NCBI GenBank assembly: GCA_035236585.1
Contig: CP141132.1
Span: forward strand, 18,823,945 to 18,887,944
Direction of reading: 5' to 3'
DNA from: Warburgia ugandensis
Lineage: Eukaryota > Streptophyta > Magnoliopsida > Canellales > Canellaceae
DNA length: 64,000 nt
A program made the translations under genes and the position numbers. Positions 1 through 10,644 of this stretch are shown here, piece by piece. The notes beneath the pieces are model-generated. The model searched no databases. It saw only the letters and a program-made list of their open reading frames with translations, and was not told the DNA's origin. Within the stretch, counting starts at the first letter, position 1, and every line of letters starts with the position of its first letter.

Positions 1-224
1 TTTGATCCAGTAAAATCTAGGTATTTTTTGGAAGCTAGTAAGAAAAGTATGCTTTCAATACACTTGAAAGCAAGATGCCTTGTCTCTTGATATTGAAAGC
101 ATACTTATTTGATAAACTTGATATGTTTTCTAAAAAGTTATTAAGCATGCCACTCTCATCAATCATAGCAAATGAACTACTTTAATTAAAACAAAAGCCA
201 AGAATAAAAGAAACAAAATGAAAA
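1..224. other. AT-rich stretch, nothing recognised
   Basis: No reading frame of note, no RNA gene and no repeat boundary that I can support. It directly abuts the 3' tail of the minus-strand LINE. Confidence 0.5.
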
Positions 225-690
225 TGAATCATCATCATCATCAACACTTTATCCCAATTAGGAGTCAACCACATGAAGTTTATTCCTCCATTCCTCTCTA
301 TTAAGTAGCATGGCTTGATTTAGTCCGAAGGTTTTTAAATCTTTTCTCACCAATTCTATCCATGTTCTTTCAGGACTTCCCCTTGCCCTTTTAAAGCCTT
401 CTACTTGCATTGCCTCACTCCATCCAACTGATGCCATTTTTTGTCTCCTTTGGACATGTCCAAACCATCTAAGTCTAATCTCCCTCATCTTGTTATCTAT
501 TGGTGCTACCCCTAAGTTTCCTCTAATTCTTTCATTCCTAATTCTATCCTTTCTTATCTTGTCACTCATCCATCTCAACATCCTCATTTTCATGATGCTC
601 ATCCTATGAATATGATGTTCCTTAACTACCCAACACACTGATTCATAGAGCATGGTCTGCCTTATGGCCATCCTATAGAATTTTCCATCC
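225..690 (-). mobile_element. 5'-truncated RTE-type LINE, C-terminal end of the reverse-transcriptase ORF plus 3' tail
   Basis: The minus strand encodes the C-terminal stretch typical of plant RTE-clade non-LTR retrotransposons. The conserved pieces MLRWM, RKDRIRNE, IRGNLGVAPI and IRLRWFGHVQRR appear in the right order, and the frame ends HVVDS at 258. In-frame similarity continues upstream of the first Met (FYRMA), so the apparent start near 671 is internal. On the minus strand the stop is followed within about 20 bases by a (GAT)n run (plus-strand ATC repeats near 229-243). Short tandem-repeat tails instead of poly(A) are usual for RTE elements. Endonuclease and catalytic RT domains are absent, so this is a dead 5'-truncated insertion of about 0.45 kb. 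Family recalled, not searched. Confidence 0.85.
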
Positions 691-1128
691 TAAGCAGAGG
701 GCTTCAGCACCTTGGAAAAACAATCTGAACAAAGCAATAGCATCAAAAAAGTATTCATTGAGCCAAATTAGGGAGAGAGAGAGTTGTAGATACAAATCAA
801 ATCCAAATCAAGTTGCTAGATGAAGTCGAATTGAAGTTGAGGGGAGGGGAGGGGAGGGGAGGGGAGGGAGAGAGATGAGCTTTTTTTGGGTTTGGGGAAG
901 TCAAAGCTGAGACACCTACTAGAGTGTTTTCTTCACACCTGAAGGCCTCTTTCTTTGATGATTAAGGTTTCTTATGTAAATTAGGGTGATGAATGGGAGA
1001 GAGAGAGAGAGGGGGAGGTGGGGGGTAGGGGATAGGGGAGGGAGGGAGATCAAGCTAGGGGTATTAGTACGCACCTGGCTGATGGAAACAATGGGTATTT
1101 GTATAAAAAGCACTCAATTAATAGTCCA
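691..1128. other. purine-rich spacer with GA and GGGGA runs
   Basis: No gene is visible. The stretch holds a short (GA)n near 769-783, a (GGGGA)n array at 839-868, another (GA)n near 1000-1010 and a G-rich run to about 1050. Translations of its C-rich complement are low-complexity shadows. Confidence 0.5.
839..868 (+). repeat. (GGGGA)n microsatellite
   Basis: Six consecutive GGGGA units followed by GGGAGAGAGA. Each unit has a run of four G separated by one A, so the plus strand fits the pattern for a G-quadruplex with one-base loops. Confidence 0.85.
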
Positions 1129-3100
1129 TGTGTTATAAATATATTAGCATTATTCTAAGGTTTTCTGGAATTTCATAACACACATTTTTTTACCTAATAA
1201 TTTAAAAGTTTGATATTTTGTAGGTTTAGAGGTTAATCCAAAGTAAGTATGTGAATAATCATAATTTTCTATGATTTAATTAAAAATTTTACTCTTTTGA
1301 AGGTATTGAGATGATGATCCAATGCCCAAGATTGATCAAGATCAAAAGATCAAGCCAAGGCCTACAATTCACTATTTCCAAGCTAAATCAAGGTTTAAGA
1401 TCATCTTAAGAAAGCAAGAAGTCAATGGAAGATCCAAAGGTGACTAAAGCTAGTACTTGCAAAAAGCCATGCAATTCCACCACCTTTGCATGAGAATTGG
1501 AGCCATACATGCAAGTTTCCTAAACTAACAAGGAAAGCTTACAAAAAAATGCTAAGCCATTCAAACCTTGAAGCTAAGAGACTAAGCTACTCAAGCCACT
1601 TAGCAATTAGCCATCAAAATGAGCCAAATAAGCCAAATGAACCAAGCTACATGGAGTCACATGATCGGAGGAGAAATTTAAGAAATTATTCAACCTAAAA
1701 ACATGATTTTCCAAGGGATAATTAGAATGAAATTGGGATGATAATCAACATGGTAAGATAGCATTCTAGGTGGACCAATAGGAGAAGAATCCTTGAATTC
1801 TATCTCTCCATCTTTCCCTCTTTCCTCCCTCTTTCCTCTCTTTCTTACCCTTCCACATGAAACACCTTTAAGGAGGGAAATTCCAAGCAATTCCCCTTGA
1901 AAAGTGATGCCTCCCTCCCTTTATAATTCCATCCTTAGAATTCCACCTCATCTCACCTTCTAATCTTCCATCATCAACCACCTAACTTTCCTATTCTAGA
2001 CTCCTACTTCTAATTCCTATCCTATCTATCTTATCCCCATCCCTTTGGTTATTTTTAGAAAATCACCCTTATCTCCCTTTCTAAATCCATCTCTTTGCTA
2101 GATTATCTACCTCAGCCAACCGCCCTACTTTCCAGATCCCTACCCCACATTCCCCTTTTCATTAGGTTTCTTTAAAGGTTGAAACTTCATATAAATAGAA
2201 TTGGATCCCATGCAATTTACTTCAAGGAATACCAAGCATTTTTTTCTTGGGCTAGTCCTCCACTTGGATTTCATGCATGGTTCTCTTGTTTCAAGCCTTA
2301 TTCAAGTTGTTCCAACCTCCTTCAAGTTCAGCAGACTTTTCCTTTGGGTTTTGCACTCAATTTCTAGGCTGGTGTCTTGTTATTTCTTTCCTTGTTTATA
2401 TGCTTAAGTCTTTTCCTTGTTGCCTTGGCTTCCTTGTTTATGTTCCTTAGTTTTCCTTGCTTGTTTGCCTTTTGATTTCAGCTTTAGATCCTTGTATTCA
2501 AGGACCACAATGCTCTTTTTGTGACAGATAAGAGAGTGCAGTCCTTGAATCAAGTTATTATCCATTGAATCCCCTTGATTTCATTGTTCATCCATTGCTC
2601 TCATTCCCTTCTTTTTCCCTTTCTTTCTCCTTGGATATATCTGTGGCATATGCACATGAATTTTTTGTTATTGCATAGTGAATGTTAAACTTAGTTTTGG
2701 GTTAGATTTTCATCTTTGAATATATGCAATTTCCCTTTCCAATTTCTATGTAATGTGCACACAAAATCTTGTATGGATTTCAATTCAATAAATTATCATG
2801 TTTCATGCACAATAATCCATGCTTGAATCATGCACACCATGTTGTTGATTGTTCTTTAGTTTTGCATGTTTTGTATACTAGTTTACTTCATGTTTCTATT
2901 TCCATATTATTTCCATTCCTAGACTAGAGCAAATTCAATCTCTCTTTGGCTAGGATAAGTGGTACAAGCAAGATTCAACAAACATACAAAACCGTGAGAT
3001 TCCCCGTAGGATAAACCTGACTTAAATACAATTACTACATTGATTCATGCACTTGTGAGTAATTATAAAGCTACACTAGGCAACCAATTGGCGGCAAACT
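1129..3100 (+). mobile_element. LTR-like fragment, probably old Ty3/gypsy
   Basis: Non-coding, moderately AT-rich DNA with LTR habits. The last 200 bases (about 2900-3065) resemble the 3' end of Athila/Tat-type LTRs: a gattccccgtaggataaacc segment, then a gcacttgtgag segment just before the end. Neither end is certain, no target duplication was found and no coding domain is attached. The 5' boundary is placed at a TG near 1129 only by inspection. It could be two fragments. Confidence 0.35.
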
Positions 3101-3185
3101 AGAAATGGGGAAGAGAGAGAGGGTTTGCCAAGGGTTTTGATGTGGGCGATGAAATAAGGAGGGCAATGAAAAAAATATATGTAAG

Positions 3186-3649
3186 GTAAAACATTTAAGA
3201 CTTTTCAAGACGATTTCCAAAAATTATCTTAAAAAATAATGTATCTTAAGATGATTGGTTAAAATTGTCTTGTTTTTCACTTTTTTAAGACAGTCTTATT
3301 GATTTCTTCCAAAAAAAATTATAAACTTTTGAACTCCCACCAATGACTTCTTGGGTTGGCTTTTCTTAATGCACCTACATCATATATAACTACATATATA
3401 CAAGTATCTATATAGTGAATTACCATTAAACAATCATGCATACATATATAAAAATAACATAAGAATATGCAAACTTTGGGATAAGTTCTAATTAATCATC
3501 TTTAATTACTTGTTTCAAGTGTTACATTTTTATTTCCCCTCTCATATAAAATGCTTTCAACCCAAGCACCCTCCTCACTAGTATCATGTACATAATTCAT
3601 CTCATTCTCACTTATTATATGGATTGATGGCATTTTTTTAGTAATATGA
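3186..3649 (-). mobile_element. CACTA (En/Spm) fragment, second copy of the 33-kb sequence
   Basis: From 3338 to about 3640 this matches 33002-33320 base for base over long runs (the accaatgacttcttgg, cctcctcacta and tttagtaata segments). The 33-kb copy carries TNP2 transposase similarity on the minus strand. From 3190 to 3300 it has several imperfect copies, in both orientations, of a TTAAGAC/GTCTTAA motif, as also seen at 14390-14460. At about 3327-3345 it is uninterrupted where the other copy is split by the large gypsy element, so it acts as a paralogous empty site. No intact reading frame. Confidence 0.65.
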
Positions 3650-4180
3650 TGTTTTAAATTTATCCTCAAGTGCACATGACTAATGTAATATAGTTTTGTG
3701 CAAGTATGGTGTCGATCCCACAAGGACTCTATTTTGGGATTTTCACAAAATTTTGATTAAATTTTATTTTAAATTAATTTAACATGGCCAATGAATTAAG
3801 GATAAGCAAGTAATGAAATCTAAAATCCTAAAAAGAGTAAAGAGAGAAAATTAACCAAATACCTAAGTCTTAGATTTAGTATCCACCACATTAAACCTAA
3901 ATATATCTAAATTTAAGTAACTTAGATTTTATTATTAAAAAGCTCTAATGTCTCTATTTTCTCAATTTTAGGGTTTTGCATAAGTAAAAATATTATTCCA
4001 AGCACAATTTGTCTTCTTGGAGAACAATTGTCGAAGACTTTCTTGCCCATAGGCATTATGTAAATACTATAAATAATAAATATCGATTACAAAAAATTGT
4101 AGTATTTTTTTTTTAATCTCATTGTTATTCATACTTTATCTCTCTTTTTCTTTAATTATCAAGGATCCAATTTATTAATT
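3650..4180 (-). mobile_element. LTR 3'-end fragment, Athila/Tat-like, minus strand
   Basis: Read on the minus strand it carries the segment tccttgtgggatcgacacca followed by a caagt/gcacttgag stretch, as in the 3' end of Athila/Tat-type LTRs. The same kind of segment occurs on the plus strand at 35756-35820. The 3' end is near 3650 (TG on the plus strand). The other end is lost in AT-rich DNA. No target duplication confirmed. Confidence 0.4.
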
Positions 4181-7167
4181 CATTATAAGGAGAATAAAGA
4201 GTACATGATATAAATTATTAGTGTAGTGTGGGAGTATCCTAGGTGGCCTAGGATGCAAGTGGTAGATGATGAAAACCCTAGGTTAAAGAGATTAAAGAGT
4301 AGCCATGCTTCCACATTATTCCTTCTTAAGAAAAGGACAACACGCCTCTTGTGGTAGCCAAAGCTGCCATGTGTTCAATGAAGTAGAAGGAAGTTGCATG
4401 TGTTCAAAAAGTTGAAGGAAGGTGCCAGGCATTTTAGAGGAGGGGAAGCTAGACTCTTGCATGTAGCTAAGCTTGCGATATGTCCAAAGCAGTTGGAAGG
4501 AGTTGCAAGCGTCCATCATGGATGAAAGGAAGTATAAGTTGGAAGGGAAGGCTATGGAACCTCTCTTCCCACTCCAAACATTTTTCCCCACTTCAAGATA
4601 TGAAACTCCTTTGTGTGAGTTGAACTTCCACAAGAGAAAAAACAAGGAGAGGGATTGTAGCTTGGAAGAGAGGCTAAGATACACACCCAAGCCTTACCAA
4701 GATAGGCTAGGGGAAAGAGGAGGAGAGCTAGAAGAAAAGAAGAGCAAATTTGAAGCACTAGGAGTGGAACATCCAAGGCAAGAAGAGAAGCTAGTTTGAA
4801 GTTGCAAAAGTTGGCCCAAGGGATGTCCATTGGAGGCCATCAAAGAGATCGAGGATAATAGGAGTATTAATAATATAGATTCAAATTTATGCCTTAAAAA
4901 CCTAATCTTTTTAAGAGGATTTCATTGGGTTTTGTTTGGGTGTTTTCATAGTGTAGCATGAATGTAATACATTGGCTAGAGTTGAAGCATGTATTTGGGA
5001 TTTTCTTAGTCCTAACTTAATCCATGATAATCCTATGTTATTTCATCATGTTGAACATGATTCTATTCTAGGGTTCATTGATGTATGATATGTCTAAACC
5101 TGCATGTTTCACATGATTTTTATGGCATGAAGTTAAGGGTTATTGAAAATACTAGAAACGCAAAGGTGAAGCCCAACTGGAAACCCCCTATATTTCCATC
5201 AATTTGGAAGGGGTTTTCATGATAAATCCTTGCAATTTTTATTAAAGGGTTGAATGGGATTATCATACTAGAATTTTAGGAGTATTGATGGTATTTTTTA
5301 TAGTTGTTGAGGGTTTGGAAGCTGAAACCAATTTCCTAGCTCTTTAGATTTGAAATGGGATGCCAAAAACCACTAATTTACCTTGATCAAAATTCCCAAA
5401 TTCCACTCTTGTCTTAATTTCATATTAGTAGTATTTAGAAGCATATAATATTTTCTAAGTTTTGTTTCAAATTGGAGGTGAACACTCCACTTAAGTGAAA
5501 TAGCTTCCTATTAGAAACAGCAGGAATGCATTTCACTTAGGAGGATTTGAGGGGTGAATCTGCTATTATCCATGATAGTTTTAGTTAACATGATATCCAT
5601 AAAGTTTTTGATAAAAAAATATGTATGATTTGATTGTTTACCAGAGTGGATACCAAAATTAATTCTTGTTGGAAATTGTACGAGGATGGTTTGGGAAGCT
5701 TGACTTGTTGACTATATTTAGGGAATTTGATGAATGAAAATGCTCCAAATTTTGTTCTAATATGATATATTATGTTCTAATATGTGAATCATGCTAATTA
5801 CCCTCATTGAAATTCTTGTTCTGTAAGGTTTCTAAAATGTTTATCAAAATTGCTCCCTGTTGGAAACTATAGGGAGGCACATTGCTATGTGGTGAAATAT
5901 GTATGCTAGCTACAGCCATATAGACTTGTAAATGCTAAATTTCTTTATAAGCTCTTTTTATTACATGTTTACGAGTAATTCATGGAAAGATATGGGAATA
6001 AAGATGATTGTGAGTGATGAAATGGTTGCAGAGATGAAACACCCCCTTCTACAAAAATAGCAATGAGACATTTAATGAATGGAGAACTTGAGCCTTGGAT
6101 GGGAGGCCAAATCATTATTGGACTGATCCTGGTTTGACCCTCATTTTGAGGTTGATGGACTAATGTATGATTGACATGTGGATGATAAGGAGTGAAACTT
6201 GGTTGGAAGGTGAAATTTGAAGGGAAATTGAACACATAATGGAACCCTTACATGAAAAGCTAAGTTGGTAATGGAAACTTAACTAGATAAACCAATAACC
6301 TAGACATTTTGATACCAAAATTGTATGGACTTGATTTATGAACATAACGAACCTAAACTCAATGATAAAAATAAAGAAAATTAGTAAGATACAATTCACA
6401 TAAAGTGACTCTCTTGTAGAAGATTAAGAATGGAAAATAACACTAAAAAGATATACATAATTCCAGTTAGGTGTGTAAGTAAACAAAGAGTAACCCTTAT
6501 TGGGTTAAAATGAAATGAAATGATACTAACTAAACCTAGATTTCAAGCAAGAAAGCTACCTAGAATAGTAAGTAGGAACACTACACTAAAGTGAATTGAT
6601 TTGACTTAGTAAGATATAGGATATGGTTAGAGACATATTCAGGATGAAAAATCATATGGTTATTATCCTTAGGATATTCATAAAAAATAAAGTACAATTT
6701 CTGGTCATATTAGGATGGGCCATGGTTTAAAATGAAATACATAAGGTAGGAACCAAGAAGAGAAATAATGGATAAACCAACTACCTCATTACTCATAACC
6801 TTAGTGATTCAAGCTAATGATCATTTAAAAGCCATTATCATTGATGAATAAGACTTAATAATGTTAATCCACATGGTTAGGCCTTATTTGTTCTTAAGGA
6901 AGGTAACCTAACTAAGAATGATGACATTAAGGGTAAGCACATGAAAACCCTATGATAGTTTCCAACTCATAAGAGATAATAAGAAACAATCATAAATGAT
7001 TATCATAATCTACATCACTTTACATGTGTAAACATGGCATACTATGAAATTCAATCTATGGAACCATTGAACTATTAAACTTGAAGACCATGACTTATGT
7101 TACATGAGAGTTGGACATTCCATATTTTCACATATGGCTTTATAAGCTACTTCATTTTCCATGTAGT

Positions 7168-7372
7168 GATTTGATCAATGTGTAAGCAAGTACCCTGTGA
7201 GTAACTTTAAGTACTAAAGATGTTTCAATCGATGTTTATTAAAGCTCTTTATGAGTGGCTGTAAGTCCTAGAGATGTTATTTGATCGATATTTATGCAAG
7301 TGCTCTACAAATAGCTAGTAGTTTTGGGGATATGATTTTCATCAATGTTTTGCTAAGTGCTCTATGACTACT
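7168..7372 (+). repeat. degenerate tandem repeat, about 56-60-bp unit, about 4 copies
   Basis: Units begin near 7170, 7225, 7281 and 7340. Each contains a variant of ttgatcgatgtttatgcaag followed by tgctctatgagtagct and aagtcctagagatg. Copies differ by roughly a quarter of their bases, so the array is old. Confidence 0.6.
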
Positions 7373-8694
7373 ATATTTTTAGGGGGCTAGCTTGCCTAGG
7401 GCAGTAGTAAGTGCTAGAGGTAAGCATGTTTAGGGTAGCTATAAGACCTAAGGCAAGCATGCTACATATAGTTGTAAGTCTTATGCTAGGAGGAGCATTT
7501 GGCCTCTATCCTTTGATTAGATACTAACTTACCAAGAGCTTAGATTCATGAGTAGTTTTCATGGGGATTGCTCTCAGGATATAGCTGGTAACCCAATGAG
7601 GGCTGGTCAAGAGTCTGAGTGGTATCTATGACAAATGCAGTGGTGATGGTAGCTACCTTGGTTGATGATAGTGTTCCACAAGCATAGGTGTCAGACATGA
7701 GTTGGCATGTTAGTCATTCTAAAGAGTTTGGTCATGAACTATAAAAATGGCTACTAGAGCCTGTGGCAAGATGGTTGTGCCACTCAGCAGTGACCCCAAT
7801 GGGGTATATGTTATGAATATGGGCATGTTGGACATGCCAGTCACTATCCATACTCTAGACCTTAATCCCAATGATAGGAGTGTATGACATTCTATTTTAA
7901 TTCATTGGTTTTCATTTTGGATGGATGTTAGTTTTCATACTTAGTATGATGGTGGTTGTATTTTTGACTCATAGATTTGCCGATGATTTACAAAATCAAT
8001 GTTTTATTGACTTTGGATCATGATGACTTGGAGTTGAGAGTCTTGAGTGTGATTTTCACTTTCTATATTCTCACTTTATTATATGACTGTAAACTCTATA
8101 TATTAAAGAAGGTAAATGATATGGGATGACTTCTGGGAACTCAGAGAGTTGAAGGTACACCGGGACTAGCATATAGCGTTTCACATGCATAAGTGTTGAC
8201 CTAATCTAAGTTGTCATGAAAAATAAATCCTGAATTATCCGTAACCTTAACTTGTGCAAATATACATATGTATATATACCTATATGTAAATTATAGTACC
8301 ACTAGTTGAGTATTTTGGAAGGCTAGTTTATATTAGTTTTACTCCTGGTAGGTAGTTGTCTTACCCACATCCTACAACTAAAATTTCAAGTGATATACCA
8401 GGTAGATTAAGCACAAAGGAGAAGGGCAAGGCTTAGGAGATGAGCTCATGATTAGATGTATGGTAGAGACACCCTTTGTGGACTTTATTACAGATTTCAT
8501 GTACATAATTTTATTTTGGGTTCTATATATTCTTTTGTTGATACTTGGATGATTATAAGACCTTAAATAGGACTCTATGTTTATGTTTCATGGACAAGTG
8601 ATTTTGTTTGTGAACAGTAGATCATGTGGCATGTACTTCTAACTGTTTTTAGGTTAGATTATTATTTTTACTTTTATATAGAGACTTTCAAGAA

Positions 8695-8874
8695 GGGAAT
8701 CCTTAGCACAATGGTAGATTTGTCATTATTTGACCCTAAGGTCATGGCTTGGAGGCATGGAAATAGCATCTTATAAAAAAAAGCAATGCATGGATGCATA
8801 CTATAGACACTTGTGGTCTACCCCTTCCTTGGACTCCTCATACACGGGAACTTAGTGCATTAGGCTGCCCTTTT
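8695..8874 (+). mobile_element. Au-type SINE (tRNA-derived)
   Basis: It begins GGGAATCCTTAGCACAATGG, which contains a pol III A-box-like TAGCACAATGG. The body includes variants of the Au-SINE segments aaacagcctct, gcgtacaatagacccttgtg, cccttccccggacc and gggagcttagtgcaccggg. It ends with GGCTGCCCTTTT, the T-tailed Au-SINE end. The flanks show an imperfect target duplication: tttatatagagactttcaag (8673-8692) before and tttatatgtggagactttta (8872-8891) after. The B box is degenerate. The consensus is recalled from memory. Confidence 0.85.
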
Positions 8875-9030
8875 ATATGTGGAGACTTTTAGGAAGTAAC
8901 ACCTAGCCAAAAGAGGAGTTTCACAAAAGTACTTATATAATAGCACATAAATGGGCTTTTCAAAAATAAATAAATTTTTGCTGCTTTTCAAATAAATCCA
9001 AATAATCTTTCAAAAAATTTGGGATGGTAT

Positions 9031-10639
9031 AGTTCCAAATTTAATTAATTGACCTAGCATAACTAGTATCTCAACATTAAGAAATCACTAGCTATATAAG
9101 TTAATTTACTAGACATATAATTGATATTTAAGCACTTTTTTCAACCTAAAAATACTTAAAGTGAATATAAGTAACTATAATGTGGCTTCATCCTAATCCT
9201 AGGAAGAAATCTAACCTAACATATTTGCTCCTAACATTTTACTAAACTATAAATTTAAAATACTACTAACAATTATCAAAGACTACAATATCATGAATTA
9301 AAGCATTAAACAATCACTAAAGGAAATAACAAACTGGTTGAGGAAAAGTAAACTTCATTGCTTCAAATTTAAATTGTTACAAGAGGAACACATGAATGAA
9401 AAGAAAGCAAAAACATAAAGCAATTAAACTCCTATGGAAAGGAATGATATCATTATGTCTTCTCATTGTGTCACTCAATGGAATCCACCATTTAAGTCAC
9501 TCCAACCCATCCTACCAGCATGCTTTCATCCATCACCAATGTTCTACCCTTGTTGTGTCACTCAACAAAGAGGACATCATCCAACTAGGCACTAGCCCGA
9601 GGAGACAATCATCCAAGGATAGTGGGAGATATGAAGGGAAAGATATGGAATAGATGGTGATAGGTGTGTTAATATTATGTTAGATGAAAGGAGAAAGTGG
9701 CAGATGGAAAATTACATAGATATGAGAAAGGTAAGGGATGATGCATTGGATCTTAAGAAGGAGAGATAGCAATTGGAGTGATTGGGCATTAGAAACTAGA
9801 CAGGGTTAAGATGGAATATCGTGTGATGGAGTGTAGGCGAGAGTGGTGGAAAGGCGTAGGTTGAATTAGAGTGTGATAAGATAGGGTGATGGATGGTGTT
9901 AGGCATGGAGTTAAGATAGGGTGAAGTGATATAACACATCCATTTCTATGTGAAAAAAATGTGTAATGTGTGGTGGGGTCCATACTTGACTAAGAGAGAG
10001 AAAGTAAGTGGAAGTTGTCTTCATGCGAGCCCCAGTCTCCAAGTGTGTACATGCACATATGTGATACCTTGCTTGGCTTTAACTGCACTTAGAAGCTCTT
10101 CAAAGGTGGTATAATGCATGCATGCATGCATGGGAAGCTTGCCACCCTATTTTTTGATAATGTAACTCTCTTTAGTATGGATAGGGGGGGGTGTGTGGTT
10201 GTGTATGGCGTTTCTGACAGTACTAAAATATGATAACGACACACCCATAGCCTTTGAATTTTTGAACTTCATGGTTTATGGCATGTGGGCCCATGATATT
10301 GCTCTTATAGTAGAGTTGCTCTCTTTTAGGGTTTTAGTTTCCAAAAATAGCATTTTTCTCAATCGTACCCTAACCTACAAAATATAAATAAACCCTAATT
10401 AATGACATTTAAAGTAAATTCATGATTAAAAGGCTAAATATAGAGTTAACATGTGTAATATTTATGTGTATATCAATACAAGCCTAGGATGTATTATCAA
10501 TCAGTTGTCTACAAGATCAAAGAGTGAATCTAGAACCATGTCATAAAAACCTAGCCTCTTAGTATTTAGCTCACAACACTCTTGCAAGTCCTTTGATGGT
10601 AAAGTTTCAAGATTAAATAGATCATGTCAAAATAGGGAT
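9031..10639. other. unassigned intergenic or ancient repeat DNA
   Basis: No recognised gene. An open frame on the plus strand (9396-9653, 85 codons) has basic, low-information content and no recognised motif; I do not regard it as a gene. A short (GCAT)n tract lies at 10113-10131 and a G-run followed by GT dinucleotides at 10184-10204. The part at 10200-10440 is AT-rich and could be LTR-derived, but I cannot place it in a family. Confidence 0.4.
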
Positions 10640-10644
10640 TGTAA
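10640..10644 (+). repeat. target site duplication TGTAA (left)
   Basis: Identical to TGTAA at 13094-13098 on the other side of the solo LTR. Confidence 0.85.

Larger units (their letters stand above)
4181..9030 (+). mobile_element. long degenerate LTR-like region, probably chromovirus-type
   Basis: About 4.8 kb without a plausible gene. Its organisation resembles the long LTRs elsewhere in this window: an upstream part with short C/G-containing frames (4316-4830), a middle part with a degenerate tandem repeat (7168-7372), and a 3' quarter with a gtcttacccacatcc segment (about 8350). It ends near 9016-9030 with ATTTGGGATGGTATA, which resembles the GGGNTGTCACA ends of the solo LTRs. It is broken by a SINE at 8695. 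Boundaries are approximate and no internal domain is joined to it. Confidence 0.4.

Noticed and set aside
4473-4830. Charged plus-strand frame of 108 codons and its overlapping minus-strand frame
   Set aside because: Low-complexity charged composition inside LTR-like DNA, no family recognised, and both strands open at once.
8695-8770. A genuine tRNA gene
   Set aside because: Only an A-box-like start is kept, no cloverleaf can be drawn, and the downstream body matches an Au-type SINE.
9396-9653. 85-codon frame as a possible small secreted protein (hydrophobic stretch near residues 14-26)
   Set aside because: No promoter, no recognised motif, and surroundings look repeat-derived; not supported as a gene.
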